A DNA stretch of 64,000 bases from Pseudomonas syringae. Lineage in GTDB: Bacteria; Pseudomonadota; Gammaproteobacteria; Pseudomonadales; Pseudomonadaceae. The stretch lies in NCBI RefSeq assembly GCF_021605415.1, contig NZ_WKEQ01000027.1, positions 16,102 to 80,101 on the forward strand, read 5' to 3'. Within the stretch, counting starts at the first letter, position 1. Each line of letters opens with the position of its first letter. Under the pieces are notes generated by a model that did no database searches, was not told the origin of the DNA, and worked only from the letters and a program-made list of their open reading frames with translations. A program made the position numbers and the translations under genes. Below, piece by piece: positions 7,808 through 16,721 of this stretch.

Positions 7808-9742
7808 GTGTCGGCCGTTCTCTCGCTGTTACAAAGCCGTTTGTTGCGCCCAGTGTTCGTTACCCTCGGTATCGCTCTTTTGGTGCAAGTGCTCGTGGCC
7901 GTTGCCCTTACCCGGAGCACGGTGACCGCGCTGGAAGCTGATCTGGGTGCGCGCCTCGGCGTCGACAGCCAGAAGCTTTCCGGCGAACTGGAGCAGGCGG
8001 GGCGTGAAGTCACGTCGAGCCTGGACAAGTTATCCGCCAGTACTCGCCAACGCCTCACCGCCGGTTTATCCACACGTCTGAAGGACGAGCAGACGCAACT
8101 GCGTGGGACGTTGGAAAAAAGCCTGAAAGACTCGGCCAACGACATGGCCCAGTTGCTCGCATCCGTCGCGCCTCGCGCCATGTGGGACAGCGATGTGCCG
8201 ACTTTGTCCGAGTTCGCTCGCCGGGCCCAGCGCAATCCCAATGTCTTGTTCGTGGTGTATGACGACGCCACCGGCCAGCATTTGACGCGCTATCTCAATC
8301 GCGAAAACCCGATTAACAAGGCCTTGCTCGAAAAAGGCCAGGGTGAGCGTGCGCTCGACAAGGTGCTTGATGCGGCGAAGAACGATCCGTCGGTCTACTA
8401 CCTCGAAGCGTCGATCAACCCTAACGGTGTAGAAATCGGCAAGGTGTTGATGGGCGTCTCCACTGCCTCGGTGGAGACCGATCTGGCCGCGCTCGATCAG
8501 CGCTTCTCGGCGCTGATTGCCAGCAGCGATCAATTGGTCGGTGACAGCCTCAAGGGGGCGGCAGCGGATAGCGCCACGGCCATGCGCGCGCGGTTGCAAT
8601 CGGCGCAAGCCACCGCCGAAGAGATGAAAGCCAATACCACCGGCACTGTTCAAGACGCCGCGGCGACATTGCGGTGGCGCATCGGCATGGGCCTGGCGTT
8701 GGTCGGTGCCGGCGTGCTCCTGTTGCTCGCTGTGGTGTTGGGGCATCGCGTGGTTAATCGTTTAAAAATGCTCAACGCCGCGATGGACGATCTCGCGGCG
8801 GGCGAAGGCGATTTGACCAAGCGCGTGCAGATCAACAGCAACGATGAGATTGGCGACATGGCGTCGGCGGTCAACCGGTTTGTAGATAAGTTGCAGCCGA
8901 TCGTTCGTGAGGCGGGCGATGTGGCGCAACGAACCGGTCTGGAAATCGGTGCGATGACCTTGCGCAATGCCGGTGCGGATGCGGCGGCGGGAATGCAGCG
9001 TGATGAAGTGGCCGAAAGTCTTCGCGCACTCTCGCAAATGGCCGACGAGGCACAATCGGAAAGCCATGCGATGCAGGCTGCGCTGAAGCAAGTGGTGGAC
9101 ATTCGCCAGGCCACTGACGAAAACACCCGCACCTCGGCGAAGGTCGGCGGTTTGATCGAAGCGCTGGCGGGGCAGGTCGATACCGGCTCCAAGGTAATCG
9201 AGCGGCTGGCTCGGCAAAGTGAACAGATTGAGGTCGTGCTCACTGTCATCCACGGCATTGCTGAACAGACCAACTTGCTGGCACTCAATGCCGCCATCGA
9301 AGCGGCGCGTGCTGGCGAAACCGGTCGCGGTTTTGCCGTGGTGGCGGATGAAGTGCGCGCGCTGGCGAGCAAGACGCAAAGCTCCACCGGCGATATTCAG
9401 GCGCACATCGTTGCCCTGCAGCAAGGTGCACGCGAGGCTGTAGAAGCGATCGGTCAGGCCGGGCGTCAGGCCAGCGAAGGTTTGCTGGTGTTGCGCGACA
9501 GTGCACGGTTGCAGCAATCAGTACAGGCATCCGTTGAACAAGTGCATGCGGCGATTGGTCTGGCGACTCAGGCGGCGGCGCATCAGGCGCAAGGTGCGCA
9601 GGCAGTGCGCGGGCGGGTCGAGACGATTCACGCTCAGGCCGAGAAAGCGGCGCAGGCGGTGGTGGCGACCACGGCCAGCGGCAAAGTGCTGGATGGGCTG
9701 GCGGCGCAGTTGAAGGCGAGCCTGGGCCAGTTCAGGGCTTGA
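7808..9742 (+). CDS. Methyl-accepting chemotaxis protein
   Basis: A 644-residue transmembrane chemoreceptor. One membrane helix lies near residues 15-33 and a second near residues 300-325 (IGMGLALVGAGVLLLLAVVLG), enclosing a roughly 270-residue periplasmic sensor that is mostly helical and resembles no ligand domain I can name. A HAMP linker (VVNRLKMLNAAMDDL...) and the cytoplasmic signalling domain follow, with the highly conserved hairpin tip HGIAEQTNLLALNAAIEAAR and GFAVVADEVRALA. I prefer GTG 7808, which has GAGGT seven bases upstream; ATG 7781 in the same frame has a weaker site. It is monocistronic, between the purA terminator and a BIME. Confidence 0.9.
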   Translation: MSAVLSLLQSRLLRPVFVTLGIALLVQVLVAVALTRSTVTALEADLGARLGVDSQKLSGELEQAGREVTSSLDKLSASTRQRLTAGLSTRLKDEQTQLRGTLEKSLKDSANDMAQLLASVAPRAMWDSDVPTLSEFARRAQRNPNVLFVVYDDATGQHLTRYLNRENPINKALLEKGQGERALDKVLDAAKNDPSVYYLEASINPNGVEIGKVLMGVSTASVETDLAALDQRFSALIASSDQLVGDSLKGAAADSATAMRARLQSAQATAEEMKANTTGTVQDAAATLRWRIGMGLALVGAGVLLLLAVVLGHRVVNRLKMLNAAMDDLAAGEGDLTKRVQINSNDEIGDMASAVNRFVDKLQPIVREAGDVAQRTGLEIGAMTLRNAGADAAAGMQRDEVAESLRALSQMADEAQSESHAMQAALKQVVDIRQATDENTRTSAKVGGLIEALAGQVDTGSKVIERLARQSEQIEVVLTVIHGIAEQTNLLALNAAIEAARAGETGRGFAVVADEVRALASKTQSSTGDIQAHIVALQQGAREAVEAIGQAGRQASEGLLVLRDSARLQQSVQASVEQVHAAIGLATQAAAHQAQGAQAVRGRVETIHAQAEKAAQAVVATTASGKVLDGLAAQLKASLGQFRA

Positions 9743-9762
9743 AGCTGTTCTGGCGGGCTGCT

Positions 9763-9830
9763 TCACGAGCAGGCTCGCTTCCACGTTGGAATGCCTTTCC
9801 CTGTGGGAGCGAGCCTGCTCGCGAAGGCGG
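9763..9830. repeat. REP pair (BIME), 3' of the chemoreceptor gene
   Basis: Two inverted copies of a Pseudomonas REP: CACGAGCAGGCTCGCTTCCA (about 9765-9784) and its near-complement GGGAGCGAGCCTGCTCGCGA (about 9803-9822). They sit between the convergent chemoreceptor and iron-permease genes, the classical place for such elements. The same family recurs at 32605-32699. Confidence 0.85.
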
Positions 9831-9832
9831 CA

Positions 9833-11398
9833 TCAGCGGCTCAAATACATCCGCGTCGTCAGCAGATAAACCGGCAACCCCGACACCACAATCAACAACG
9901 CTGCATATGGCGCCGCCGCCGCAAACTCGACATTCGCGGTGTGCGCCCACACTTCGGTCGCCAACGTGTTGAGCCCGGTCGGGCTCAACAGTAAAGTCGC
10001 CGTCAATTCCTTCATTGCATCCAGGAACACCAGCGCAAACGCTGCGCCCAGCGCCGGAAAAATGATCGGCAGGGTCACCCGGCAAAACGCGCTGAACGAC
10101 GAGGCGCCCAGCGTGCGTGCCGCCTCTTCCAGTTGCGGTGCAGCCTTGTTCAGTGCCGTGCGGATCGGCGCCTGCGCCAGTGGCAGAAACAGCAGGGCAT
10201 AGGCGATCAACAGCAGTGCCGACGTCTGATACAGCGCCGGCACGTAATGCAGGGCGAAATACACCAGCGTCAGGGCGATGACCAGTCCCGGCAGCGCGTG
10301 CAATAGATATGGCAAGCGCTCGGCCCAGATTGCCAATTGCCCCTTGTAACGCACCACCAGCAAGCCGACCGGTACGGCCAGCGCCAGGCACAACGCTGCG
10401 CCGCCCAGCGAAAGCGCAAGCGACGAAAGCAATGCTTCGGTGATCGCGGCGACCGGAAACGCTGCCGACGATCCCACCGCCAACCAATAACCGAGCATGC
10501 CCAGCGGAATACCGCTGCCAATGATCGCCAGCAGCAGGCAATACACCTGACCGGCCGCCGTCCATTTCCCGAGCTTCACTTGCTCGGCGCGCCGTGCGGC
10601 GCCCTGGCCAATTCGCACGTGACGGCCCTTGCCACGCGCGCGCAATTCCAGCCACAACAACATCAGGCACAGTGCAAGCAGCACCGCCGACAGCATTGCC
10701 GCGTTGGCGTTGCTGAATTCGAGTTCGAATTGCTGATAGATCGCGGTGGTAAAGGTTTGCAGGCCGATGATCGACAATGCGCCGAATTCCACCAGCATGT
10801 GTAAGGCAATCAGCAGAGAGCCGGCCAGCAGCGAGGGCCAGAGCAAGGGCAGGGTGACGCGAAAGAACACGCCCCAACGATTCTGTCCAAGTGTGCGGGC
10901 GGATTCTTCGAGGGAAGGATCAAGGTTGCGCAGGGTGGCGGCAACCGGCAAAAAAATCAGCGGGTATTTCGACAGGCTCATCACCAGAATCGCACCGCCG
11001 AGGCCTTCGAACTGTGCGCTCAACGACACCCAGGTGAAGCTGCTGACAAACGCTGGCACCGCGAAGGGCAGGCACAGAATCACGCCCCATAGACGGCGCC
11101 CAGGCAAATTGCTGCGCTCCAGCAGCCAGGCCAGCGACAGGCCGACCACGCCGCAGGTCAGTGTCACGCCGACCATCAACGCCAACGTATTGCGCAGCAA
11201 GCCAAAGACATAAGGTCGCCACAATAAGTGCAGCGCCTCCGCCCATCCGGCCTGCCAGGCTTTCAGTCCGACGTAGGCCAGCGGCAACAGGCTCAACACC
11301 ACCAGCAGCAATACCGGCAGCAGCAACCAGATTGACGGCCGCTTGCGCCGTGGCACGTAACCCCCGCGCGAGGCGGGGGCGGATAACGATGGGGTCAT
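9833..11398 (-). CDS. Ferric iron ABC transporter, permease (FbpB/SfuB type)
   Basis: A 521-residue integral membrane protein with two fused permease halves and about twelve membrane helices, the layout of FbpB/SfuB-type Fe(III) permeases. Each half has the cytoplasmic EAA loop that docks the ATPase: EESARTLGQNRWGVFFRVTLP in the first and EEAARTLGASSFSAFCRVTLP in the second. Its ATG shares a base with the stop of the binding-protein gene (TGATG). No ATPase gene is adjacent, so the third component must be encoded elsewhere in the genome. Substrate ferric iron is inferred from the partner's tyrosine pair; putrescine or thiamine transport would be less likely. Confidence 0.88.
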   Translation of the reverse strand: MTPSLSAPASRGGYVPRRKRPSIWLLLPVLLLVVLSLLPLAYVGLKAWQAGWAEALHLLWRPYVFGLLRNTLALMVGVTLTCGVVGLSLAWLLERSNLPGRRLWGVILCLPFAVPAFVSSFTWVSLSAQFEGLGGAILVMSLSKYPLIFLPVAATLRNLDPSLEESARTLGQNRWGVFFRVTLPLLWPSLLAGSLLIALHMLVEFGALSIIGLQTFTTAIYQQFELEFSNANAAMLSAVLLALCLMLLWLELRARGKGRHVRIGQGAARRAEQVKLGKWTAAGQVYCLLLAIIGSGIPLGMLGYWLAVGSSAAFPVAAITEALLSSLALSLGGAALCLALAVPVGLLVVRYKGQLAIWAERLPYLLHALPGLVIALTLVYFALHYVPALYQTSALLLIAYALLFLPLAQAPIRTALNKAAPQLEEAARTLGASSFSAFCRVTLPIIFPALGAAFALVFLDAMKELTATLLLSPTGLNTLATEVWAHTANVEFAAAAPYAALLIVVSGLPVYLLTTRMYLSR

Positions 11399-12408
11399 CA
11401 GTTCAGGCCAACTTCACGTTCCAGTTCCAGCGCTTCTTCGGCATTACCCAGGTCGGCTGGCGTGACGTTCGGTGCTTGCAACTCGCTGAACGGCTTGAGG
11501 CCGCGATCCGATTCCATGCCTTTATGCAGTGGGTATTCAGCGGTGGTTTGAGTGATCACACGCTGACCTTCTTCGCTGGCCATGTAGGCGAGGAATTGCT
11601 GGGCCTCTTTCGGATGCTTGCTCGATTTCAGCACGGCAGCGCTGGAAACCGTGATCAGCCCGCCGACGTCACCGCCGGTGAAATAATGCAGTTTCGAGTC
11701 GAGCTTGCCTTTCTCTCGTTCCAGGGCGAACCAGTAGTAATTGTTAACCAGCACCGTGGCGACTTCGCCGTTTTCTACGGCTTTGAGTGCGACCATGTTG
11801 TTGCTGTAGGTCTTGCCGAAAGCGCGCAGGCCGGTCAGCCACTCTTCGGCGGCGTCGCGGCCGTGCACCTTGATGATCGCGACAGCTTGTTCCTGGAACG
11901 CACCGCTGGTCGGCACGAAGCCGACTTTGCCTTGCCATTGCGGGTCAGAAAATTCCATCACTGATTTCGGCAGGTCTTTTTCGTCGATCAGTTTCGGGTT
12001 GTAGGCGACGACGCGAACGCGCGCAGTCACGCCGATCCAGGTGCCATTGCTGGCGACGTATTCCTTCGGCAGTACGGCGAGGGTGGCGTCATCGGCCTTG
12101 GCCAGCAGGCCTTGCTCGCCGAGTTTGTTCAGCGGCGGGGATTCTTCGGTGTAGATCACGTCGGCAGGTGAGCGGTCGCCTTCTTCGACGATCTGGCTGG
12201 CGAGCTGATTGCTGCTGCCCTTGCGCACATTGACGTGGATGCCGGTCTTGGCTTCGAACGCCTTGGCGATCGCGTCACCGACTTCCTTGTGTTGGCCGTT
12301 GTAGAGCGTCAGGGAAACCGTGTCGGCAGCCTGGGTGAGGGGAGTGGCGAGTGCCAGGCCGAGGAGGGTAAAGGTCAGACCTCGGCGCAGGGTATTTCGA
12401 AACATCAT
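11398..12408 (-). CDS. Ferric iron ABC transporter, periplasmic binding protein
   Basis: A 336-residue secreted protein of the FbpA/FutA family that carries Fe(III) in the periplasm. A Sec signal peptide ends at about TQA/ADT (residue 27). The mature part begins with the strand VSLTLYNGQHKE, as in FbpA, and contains the adjacent tyrosine pair in VLVNNYYWFALE that supplies phenolate ligands to iron in this family. Two consecutive ATGs (12408 and 12405) are possible starts. It is the first gene of a two-gene operon with the permease, and a candidate Fur site lies 38-56 bases upstream. Confidence 0.9.
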   Translation of the reverse strand: MMFRNTLRRGLTFTLLGLALATPLTQAADTVSLTLYNGQHKEVGDAIAKAFEAKTGIHVNVRKGSSNQLASQIVEEGDRSPADVIYTEESPPLNKLGEQGLLAKADDATLAVLPKEYVASNGTWIGVTARVRVVAYNPKLIDEKDLPKSVMEFSDPQWQGKVGFVPTSGAFQEQAVAIIKVHGRDAAEEWLTGLRAFGKTYSNNMVALKAVENGEVATVLVNNYYWFALEREKGKLDSKLHYFTGGDVGGLITVSSAAVLKSSKHPKEAQQFLAYMASEEGQRVITQTTAEYPLHKGMESDRGLKPFSELQAPNVTPADLGNAEEALELEREVGLN

Positions 12409-12445
12409 TCGCAGGGTTCCTCACTGTCGCATTGTAAAAACTTGC

Positions 12446-12464
12446 AACAATGATAAACGATATT
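12446..12464 (-). promoter_or_regulatory. Candidate Fur box upstream of the iron transporter
   Basis: The stretch AACAATGATAAACGATATT matches 13 of 19 positions of the Fur consensus GATAATGATAATCATTATC, including the AATGATAA core. It lies 38-56 bases before the start codon of the binding-protein gene, where repression would be expected. The match is by eye and imperfect. Confidence 0.45.
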
Positions 12465-12526
12465 GTTTCTCAGGTGCGCTCCGCGCCGTTACGTCGGACT
12501 GCCATTGCGGTTGAAAAATGCCTTTA

Positions 12527-12603
12527 TAGGAGCTGCCGCAGGCTGCGATCTTTTGACGTTGATTTGCAAGATCAAAAGATCACAGTCTGTGGCAGCTCCC
12601 ATG
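12527..12603. repeat. Inverted repeat element, GGAGCTGCC type REP pair
   Basis: GGAGCTGCCGCAGGCTGCGA followed by TCTTTTGA on the left faces TCAAAAGATCACAGTCTGTG followed by GCAGCTCC on the right, giving two imperfectly complementary arms of about 30 bases around a 15-base centre. This is a second REP class common between genes in fluorescent pseudomonads, distinct from the CGAGCCTGCTCG class in this window. Confidence 0.8.
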
Positions 12604-12631
12604 GGATGTGCATTTCCAAAGGGCAGAAACG

Positions 12632-12657
12632 CAAAAACCCGCTTTCGCGGGTTTTTG
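12632..12657 (-). terminator. Terminator of the downstream tRNA-Leu unit
   Basis: ACCCGC/GCGGGT stem with TTTC loop flanked by A5 and T5, so it can end transcription in either direction; here it serves the minus-strand tRNA-Leu whose 3' end is 33 bases before it. An identical hairpin follows the other tRNA copy. Confidence 0.88.
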
Positions 12658-12689
12658 TGAAACTCAAGGCCGTAACCTCGAATTTGAAT

Positions 12690-12776
12690 TGGTGCCCAGA
12701 AGAAGACTCGAACTTCCACGACCGTAAGGTCACCAGCACCTGAAGCTGGCGTGTCTACCAATTTCACCATCTGGGC
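12690..12776 (-). tRNA. tRNA-Leu(CAG), copy 1
   Basis: An 87-base class II tRNA with encoded 3' CCA. Acceptor stem GCCCAGA/TCTGGGC, anticodon stem CCAGC/GCTGG around the loop TTCAGGT (anticodon CAG), a long variable arm and a T arm with GTTCGAGTC are all present. It differs from copy 2 by a compensated base pair at acceptor position 7 (A-T here, G-C there). Own promoter and own terminator flank it. Confidence 0.95.
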
Positions 12777-12811
12777 AATCATCGCGAGCGTTGCCGCTGT
12801 TGATGTGGCGC

Positions 12812-12840
12812 ACTATACGGAGCGCTTTTTGATCTGTAAA
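12812..12840 (-). promoter_or_regulatory. Sigma-70 promoter of tRNA-Leu copy 1
   Basis: On the minus strand TTTACA, a 17-base spacer and TATAGT, followed by a GC-rich GCGC discriminator, lie about 35 bases before the mature tRNA 5' end. The identical arrangement precedes the second tRNA copy. The discriminator suggests stringent control, as for other stable RNAs. Confidence 0.85.
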
Positions 12841-12892
12841 CCCCTGATTTAATTTTAATAAACCGGTTTTAACAAATCGATTTCTTAGAATG

Positions 12893-12918
12893 CAAAAACC
12901 CGCTTTCGCGGGTTTTTG
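12893..12918 (-). terminator. Terminator of the upstream tRNA-Leu unit
   Basis: Same sequence as the hairpin at 12632-12657: CAAAAACCCGC, loop TTTC, GCGGGTTTTTG. It separates the two tRNA units, so they are independent transcripts rather than one dicistronic precursor. Confidence 0.88.
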
Positions 12919-12956
12919 TGTGAGCCTTGAAACTGATCTAGTCTCAAACTCGAAAT

Positions 12957-13043
12957 TGGTGCCCAGGAGAAGACTCGAACTTCCACGACCGTAAGGTCAC
13001 CAGCACCTGAAGCTGGCGTGTCTACCAATTTCACCACCTGGGC
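12957..13043 (-). tRNA. tRNA-Leu(CAG), copy 2
   Basis: An 87-base tRNA with encoded CCA, anticodon CAG in the loop TTCAGGT, nearly identical to copy 1 except for the G-C pair that closes the acceptor stem (GCCCAGG/CCTGGGC). Position between purA and rnr matches the tRNA-Leu pair at this place in other pseudomonads. Confidence 0.95.
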
Positions 13044-13079
13044 ATCATCGACTGCGCGTGTACGTCGTCGATGGCGCGC

Positions 13080-13108
13080 ACTATACGGAGCACCTTTTTA
13101 ACTGTAAA
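13080..13108 (-). promoter_or_regulatory. Sigma-70 promoter of tRNA-Leu copy 2
   Basis: Minus-strand TTTACA (13103-13108), a 17-base spacer, TATAGT (13080-13085) and a GCGCGC discriminator, identical in the hexamers to the promoter of copy 1. Confidence 0.85.
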
Positions 13109-13269
13109 CCCCCGGCATCAAAAAAAGCGGTTTTTTTTACCGGTGGTGTTGAAAACGACTTCGCGACGGCGTTACAAAGCTTGAGTTACGCCTTCTATAG
13201 TCTGAAATTTCCCGTTTCATGGCGCCTATGCCAAACTAACCCGCATATAGACAAGGTGAAAACTCTCTA

Positions 13270-15897
13270 ATGGCCGATTGGCAGTCCCTCGATCCCGAGG
13301 CCGCTCGTGAAGCGGAAAAATACGAAAACCCTATTCCAAGCCGCGAACTGATCCTTCAGCACCTTGCTGATCGGGGTTCGCCCGCTGCCCGCGAGCAACT
13401 GGTCGAAGAGTTTGGTCTGACCACGGAAGACCAGATCGAAGCCCTGCGCCGCCGTCTGCGCGCCATGGAGCGCGATGCTCAGCTTATTTACACACGTCGT
13501 GGCACCTATGCGCCCGTCGACAAGCTCGACCTGATCCTTGGTCGCATCAGCGGCCACCGGGATGGCTTTGGCTTCCTGGTGCCGGATGACGGTTCCGACG
13601 ACCTGTTCATGAGCCCGGCGCAAATGCGTCTGGTGTTCGATGGCGACCGCGCTTTGGCGCGCGTTTCCGGTCTGGATCGTCGCGGTCGTCGCGAAGGCGT
13701 CATCGTTGAAGTCGTGTCCCGTGCCCATGAAACCATCGTGGGTCGTTACTACGAAGAGGGTGGCGTCGGTTTTGTCCTTCCGGACAATCCGAAGATCCAG
13801 CAGGAAGTGCTGGTCACTCCGGGCCGCAACGCCAACGCCCAGATCGGTCAATTCGTGGAAGTGAAGATCACGCACTGGCCAACCTCGCGCTTCCAGCCGC
13901 AGGGTGATGTTGTCGAAATCGTCGGCAACTACATGGCCCCGGGCATGGAAATCGACGTTGCCCTGCGCACCTACGATATTCCGCACGTGTGGCCGGAAGC
14001 TGTTCTCAAAGAAGCCGCCAAGCTCAAGCCGGAAGTCGAAGAGAAGGACAAAGAGAAGCGTATTGACCTGCGGCATCTGCCGTTCGTCACCATCGATGGC
14101 GAAGACGCCCGCGACTTCGACGATGCGGTCTACTGCGAAGCCAAGCCAGGCAAGCTGCGCCTGTTCTCCGGCGGCTGGAAGTTGTACGTGGCGATTGCCG
14201 ACGTTTCCAGCTACGTGAAAATCGGTTCGGCGCTGGACAACGAAGCCCAGGTGCGCGGCAACTCGGTGTACTTCCCTGAGCGCGTGATTCCGATGTTGCC
14301 TGAGCAACTGTCCAACGGACTGTGCTCGTTGAACCCGCAGGTCGATCGTCTGGCCATGGTTTGCGAGATGACCATCTCCAAATCCGGCGAAATGACTGAC
14401 TATTGCTTCTACGAAGCGGTGATCCATTCCCATGCTCGTCTGACGTACAACAAAGTCAGCGCGATGCTGGAAACGCCGAAAGCCACCGAAGCGCGCAAGC
14501 TGCGTGGCGAATACACGGACGTCGTGCCGCACCTCAAGCAGCTTTATGCGCTTTACAAGGTTTTGCTGGCTGCGCGTCATGTGCGTGGCGCGATCGATTT
14601 CGAAACGCAGGAAACCCGGATCATCTTCGGTACCGAGCGTAAAATCGCCGAGATCCGTCCGACGACCCGCAACGACGCGCACAAACTGATCGAGGAGTGC
14701 ATGCTGGCGGCCAACGTGGCCACCGCTGAATTCCTGAAAAAGCATGAAATCCCTGCGTTGTATCGCGTTCACGCCGGCCCGCCGCCAGAGCGTCTGGAAA
14801 AGCTGCGCGCCTTCCTTGGCGAACTCGGCCTGTCCCTGCACAAAGGCAAGGACGGCCCGTCGCCGAAGGACTACCAGGCACTGCTGGCGAGCATCAAGGA
14901 TCGTCCGGATTTCCACTTGATCCAGACCGTGATGCTGCGCTCGCTGAGCCAGGCGGTGTACAGCGCCGAAAACGACGGCCACTTCGGCCTGAATTACGAA
15001 GCCTATACCCACTTCACTTCGCCGATTCGGCGTTACCCGGACTTGCTCACGCACCGGGCAATCCGCAGCGTGATCCATTCGAAGCAAGATACCCCGCACG
15101 TTCGCCGTGCCGGTGCGATGACCATTCCCAAGGCGCGCATTTATCCATACGACGAGCCCGCGCTGGAACAGCTCGGCGAGCAGTGCTCGATGAGCGAGCG
15201 CCGTGCCGACGAAGCCACGCGCGACGTGGTGAACTGGCTCAAGTGCGAGTTTATGAAAGACCGCGTGGGCGAGTCGTTCCCGGGCGTGATCACGGCCGTG
15301 ACCGGTTTTGGTCTGTTTGTTGAGCTGACCGACATCTACGTCGAAGGCCTGGTGCATGTCACCGCGCTGCCGGGTGACTACTACCACTTCGATCCTGTGC
15401 ATCACCGCTTGGCGGGCGAGCGCACCGGTCGCAGCTTCCGTCTGGGCGACACCGTTGAAGTGCGGGTCATGCGCGTCGATCTCGACGAGCGCAAGATCGA
15501 TTTCGAGATGGCCGAAAAAACCATCAGCGCACCGATTGGCCGCAAAAAACGTGGCGCCGAGACAGCCGCTCCGGTCGGCAAGGGCAAAACAGCAGCTGAG
15601 CCTGCGCCGGCTAAAACTGCCGGTCGCCGCCCTGCGAAGGAAAAAGCTGCCGAGGCTTATCGCCCGAGCGACGCCGTGGCGAAAAACGCCGAGTTGCGTA
15701 AAAGCCGCGAAATGAAAAAAGCCCTGCTGTCGGACGCCAAAAACGGTGGCAAAGCGGGAGCCGGGGGAAAGACCGGACGGTCGGCGCCTGACGCCGGCAA
15801 GCCAGCCAAGCCAAGCAAGCACCGTAAAGGCCCGCCGAAAGCGGGTTCCGCGCCAGCCAAAGCCGGTGGCGCGCGTAAACCAAAGGCCAAGTCATGA
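13270..15897 (+). CDS. rnr: Ribonuclease R
   Basis: An 875-residue 3'-5' exoribonuclease of the RNB family that degrades structured RNA and defective stable RNAs. The order of domains is an N-terminal winged-helix region (residues 20-75), two cold-shock domains, the RNB catalytic domain starting near residue 260 with EDARDFDDAVY (Asp279, Asp282, Asp284 and Asp285 coordinate Mg), an S1 domain near 665-750 (GVITAVTGFGLFVEL), and a long Lys/Ala/Pro-rich basic tail of about 110 residues. The ATG at 13270 fits the conserved MADWQSLDPEA start. The stop overlaps rlmB by four bases. Confidence 0.97.
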   Translation: MADWQSLDPEAAREAEKYENPIPSRELILQHLADRGSPAAREQLVEEFGLTTEDQIEALRRRLRAMERDAQLIYTRRGTYAPVDKLDLILGRISGHRDGFGFLVPDDGSDDLFMSPAQMRLVFDGDRALARVSGLDRRGRREGVIVEVVSRAHETIVGRYYEEGGVGFVLPDNPKIQQEVLVTPGRNANAQIGQFVEVKITHWPTSRFQPQGDVVEIVGNYMAPGMEIDVALRTYDIPHVWPEAVLKEAAKLKPEVEEKDKEKRIDLRHLPFVTIDGEDARDFDDAVYCEAKPGKLRLFSGGWKLYVAIADVSSYVKIGSALDNEAQVRGNSVYFPERVIPMLPEQLSNGLCSLNPQVDRLAMVCEMTISKSGEMTDYCFYEAVIHSHARLTYNKVSAMLETPKATEARKLRGEYTDVVPHLKQLYALYKVLLAARHVRGAIDFETQETRIIFGTERKIAEIRPTTRNDAHKLIEECMLAANVATAEFLKKHEIPALYRVHAGPPPERLEKLRAFLGELGLSLHKGKDGPSPKDYQALLASIKDRPDFHLIQTVMLRSLSQAVYSAENDGHFGLNYEAYTHFTSPIRRYPDLLTHRAIRSVIHSKQDTPHVRRAGAMTIPKARIYPYDEPALEQLGEQCSMSERRADEATRDVVNWLKCEFMKDRVGESFPGVITAVTGFGLFVELTDIYVEGLVHVTALPGDYYHFDPVHHRLAGERTGRSFRLGDTVEVRVMRVDLDERKIDFEMAEKTISAPIGRKKRGAETAAPVGKGKTAAEPAPAKTAGRRPAKEKAAEAYRPSDAVAKNAELRKSREMKKALLSDAKNGGKAGAGGKTGRSAPDAGKPAKPSKHRKGPPKAGSAPAKAGGARKPKAKS

Positions 15898-16661
15898 GTC
15901 AGTTGGAAAAGATCTACGGTGTGCACGCCGTAGAAGCATTGCTGCGTCATCACCCGAAACGCGTCAAGCAGATCTGGCTGGCCGAAGGGCGTAACGATCC
16001 GCGTGTGCAGACCTTGGTCGAGCTGGCCAACGAAAATCGCGTGCAGATCGGCCAAGCCGAGCGCCGCGAGATGGACGCCTGGGTTGAAGGCGTTCACCAG
16101 GGCGTGGTGGCGGAGGTCAGTCCTAGCCAGGTCTGGGGCGAAGCGATGCTCGACGAGTTGCTCGACCGCACCGAAGGCGCGCCGTTGCTGCTGGTGCTCG
16201 ACGGCGTGACCGATCCACACAACCTTGGCGCTTGCCTGCGTTCGGCGGATGCTGCTGGCGCATTGGCTGTGATCGTGCCGAAGGACAAGTCGGCAACGCT
16301 GACCCCGGTGGTGCGTAAGGTGGCCTGCGGCGCGGCGGAAGTGATTCCGTTGGTGGCAGTGACCAACCTCGCACGCACCCTGGAAAAACTTCAGCAGCGC
16401 GGTCTGTGGGTTGTTGGCACGGCGGGCGAGGCGGAGGTGAGCATTTATGATCAGGACCTCACCGGCCCGACCATCCTGATCATGGGTGCCGAAGGTAAAG
16501 GCATGCGTCGCCTGACCCGCGAGCATTGCGACTATCTGGTGCATTTGCCGATGGCCGGTAGCGTCAGCAGCCTGAACGTCTCGGTGGCGACAGGCGTCTG
16601 CCTGTTCGAGGCCCAGCGCCAGCGCGGTGCCAAGAAGGCAGCCGCTTCGCGGAAGTCATAA
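15894..16661 (+). CDS. rlmB: 23S rRNA (guanosine-2'-O-)-methyltransferase RlmB
   Basis: A 255-residue SPOUT-class enzyme that methylates the ribose of G2251 in the 23S rRNA peptidyl-transferase loop. An N-terminal substrate-binding domain (EKIYGVHAVEALLRHHP) precedes the knotted SpoU domain with motif 1 DPHNLGACLRSADAAG, motif 2 ILIMGAEGKGMR and motif 3 SLNVSVATGVCLFE. ATGA overlap with rnr (15894-15897) shows coupling; the pair forms an operon for RNA metabolism. Confidence 0.96.
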   Translation: MSQLEKIYGVHAVEALLRHHPKRVKQIWLAEGRNDPRVQTLVELANENRVQIGQAERREMDAWVEGVHQGVVAEVSPSQVWGEAMLDELLDRTEGAPLLLVLDGVTDPHNLGACLRSADAAGALAVIVPKDKSATLTPVVRKVACGAAEVIPLVAVTNLARTLEKLQQRGLWVVGTAGEAEVSIYDQDLTGPTILIMGAEGKGMRRLTREHCDYLVHLPMAGSVSSLNVSVATGVCLFEAQRQRGAKKAAASRKS

Positions 16662-16667
16662 GTTTCG

Positions 16668-16721
16668 AGCTGCAAGTTAAAAGCAAGGTGTTGACCACTT
16701 GTAGCTTGCAGCTTGCAGCTT
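16668..16721. repeat. Dispersed GCTTGCAGCTT repeat
   Basis: AGCTGCAAGTTAAAAGC on the left faces GTAGCTTGCAGCTTGCAGCT on the right. Related AGCTTGCAGCTTGTAGCT stretches occur at 56474-56510 and near 63570-63580. The right arm supplies part of the predicted rpsF promoter. Confidence 0.6.

Noticed and set aside
13267..15822. Minus-strand open frame of 851 codons opposite rnr
   Set aside because: Same GC-phase effect; rnr has full domain conservation on the plus strand.
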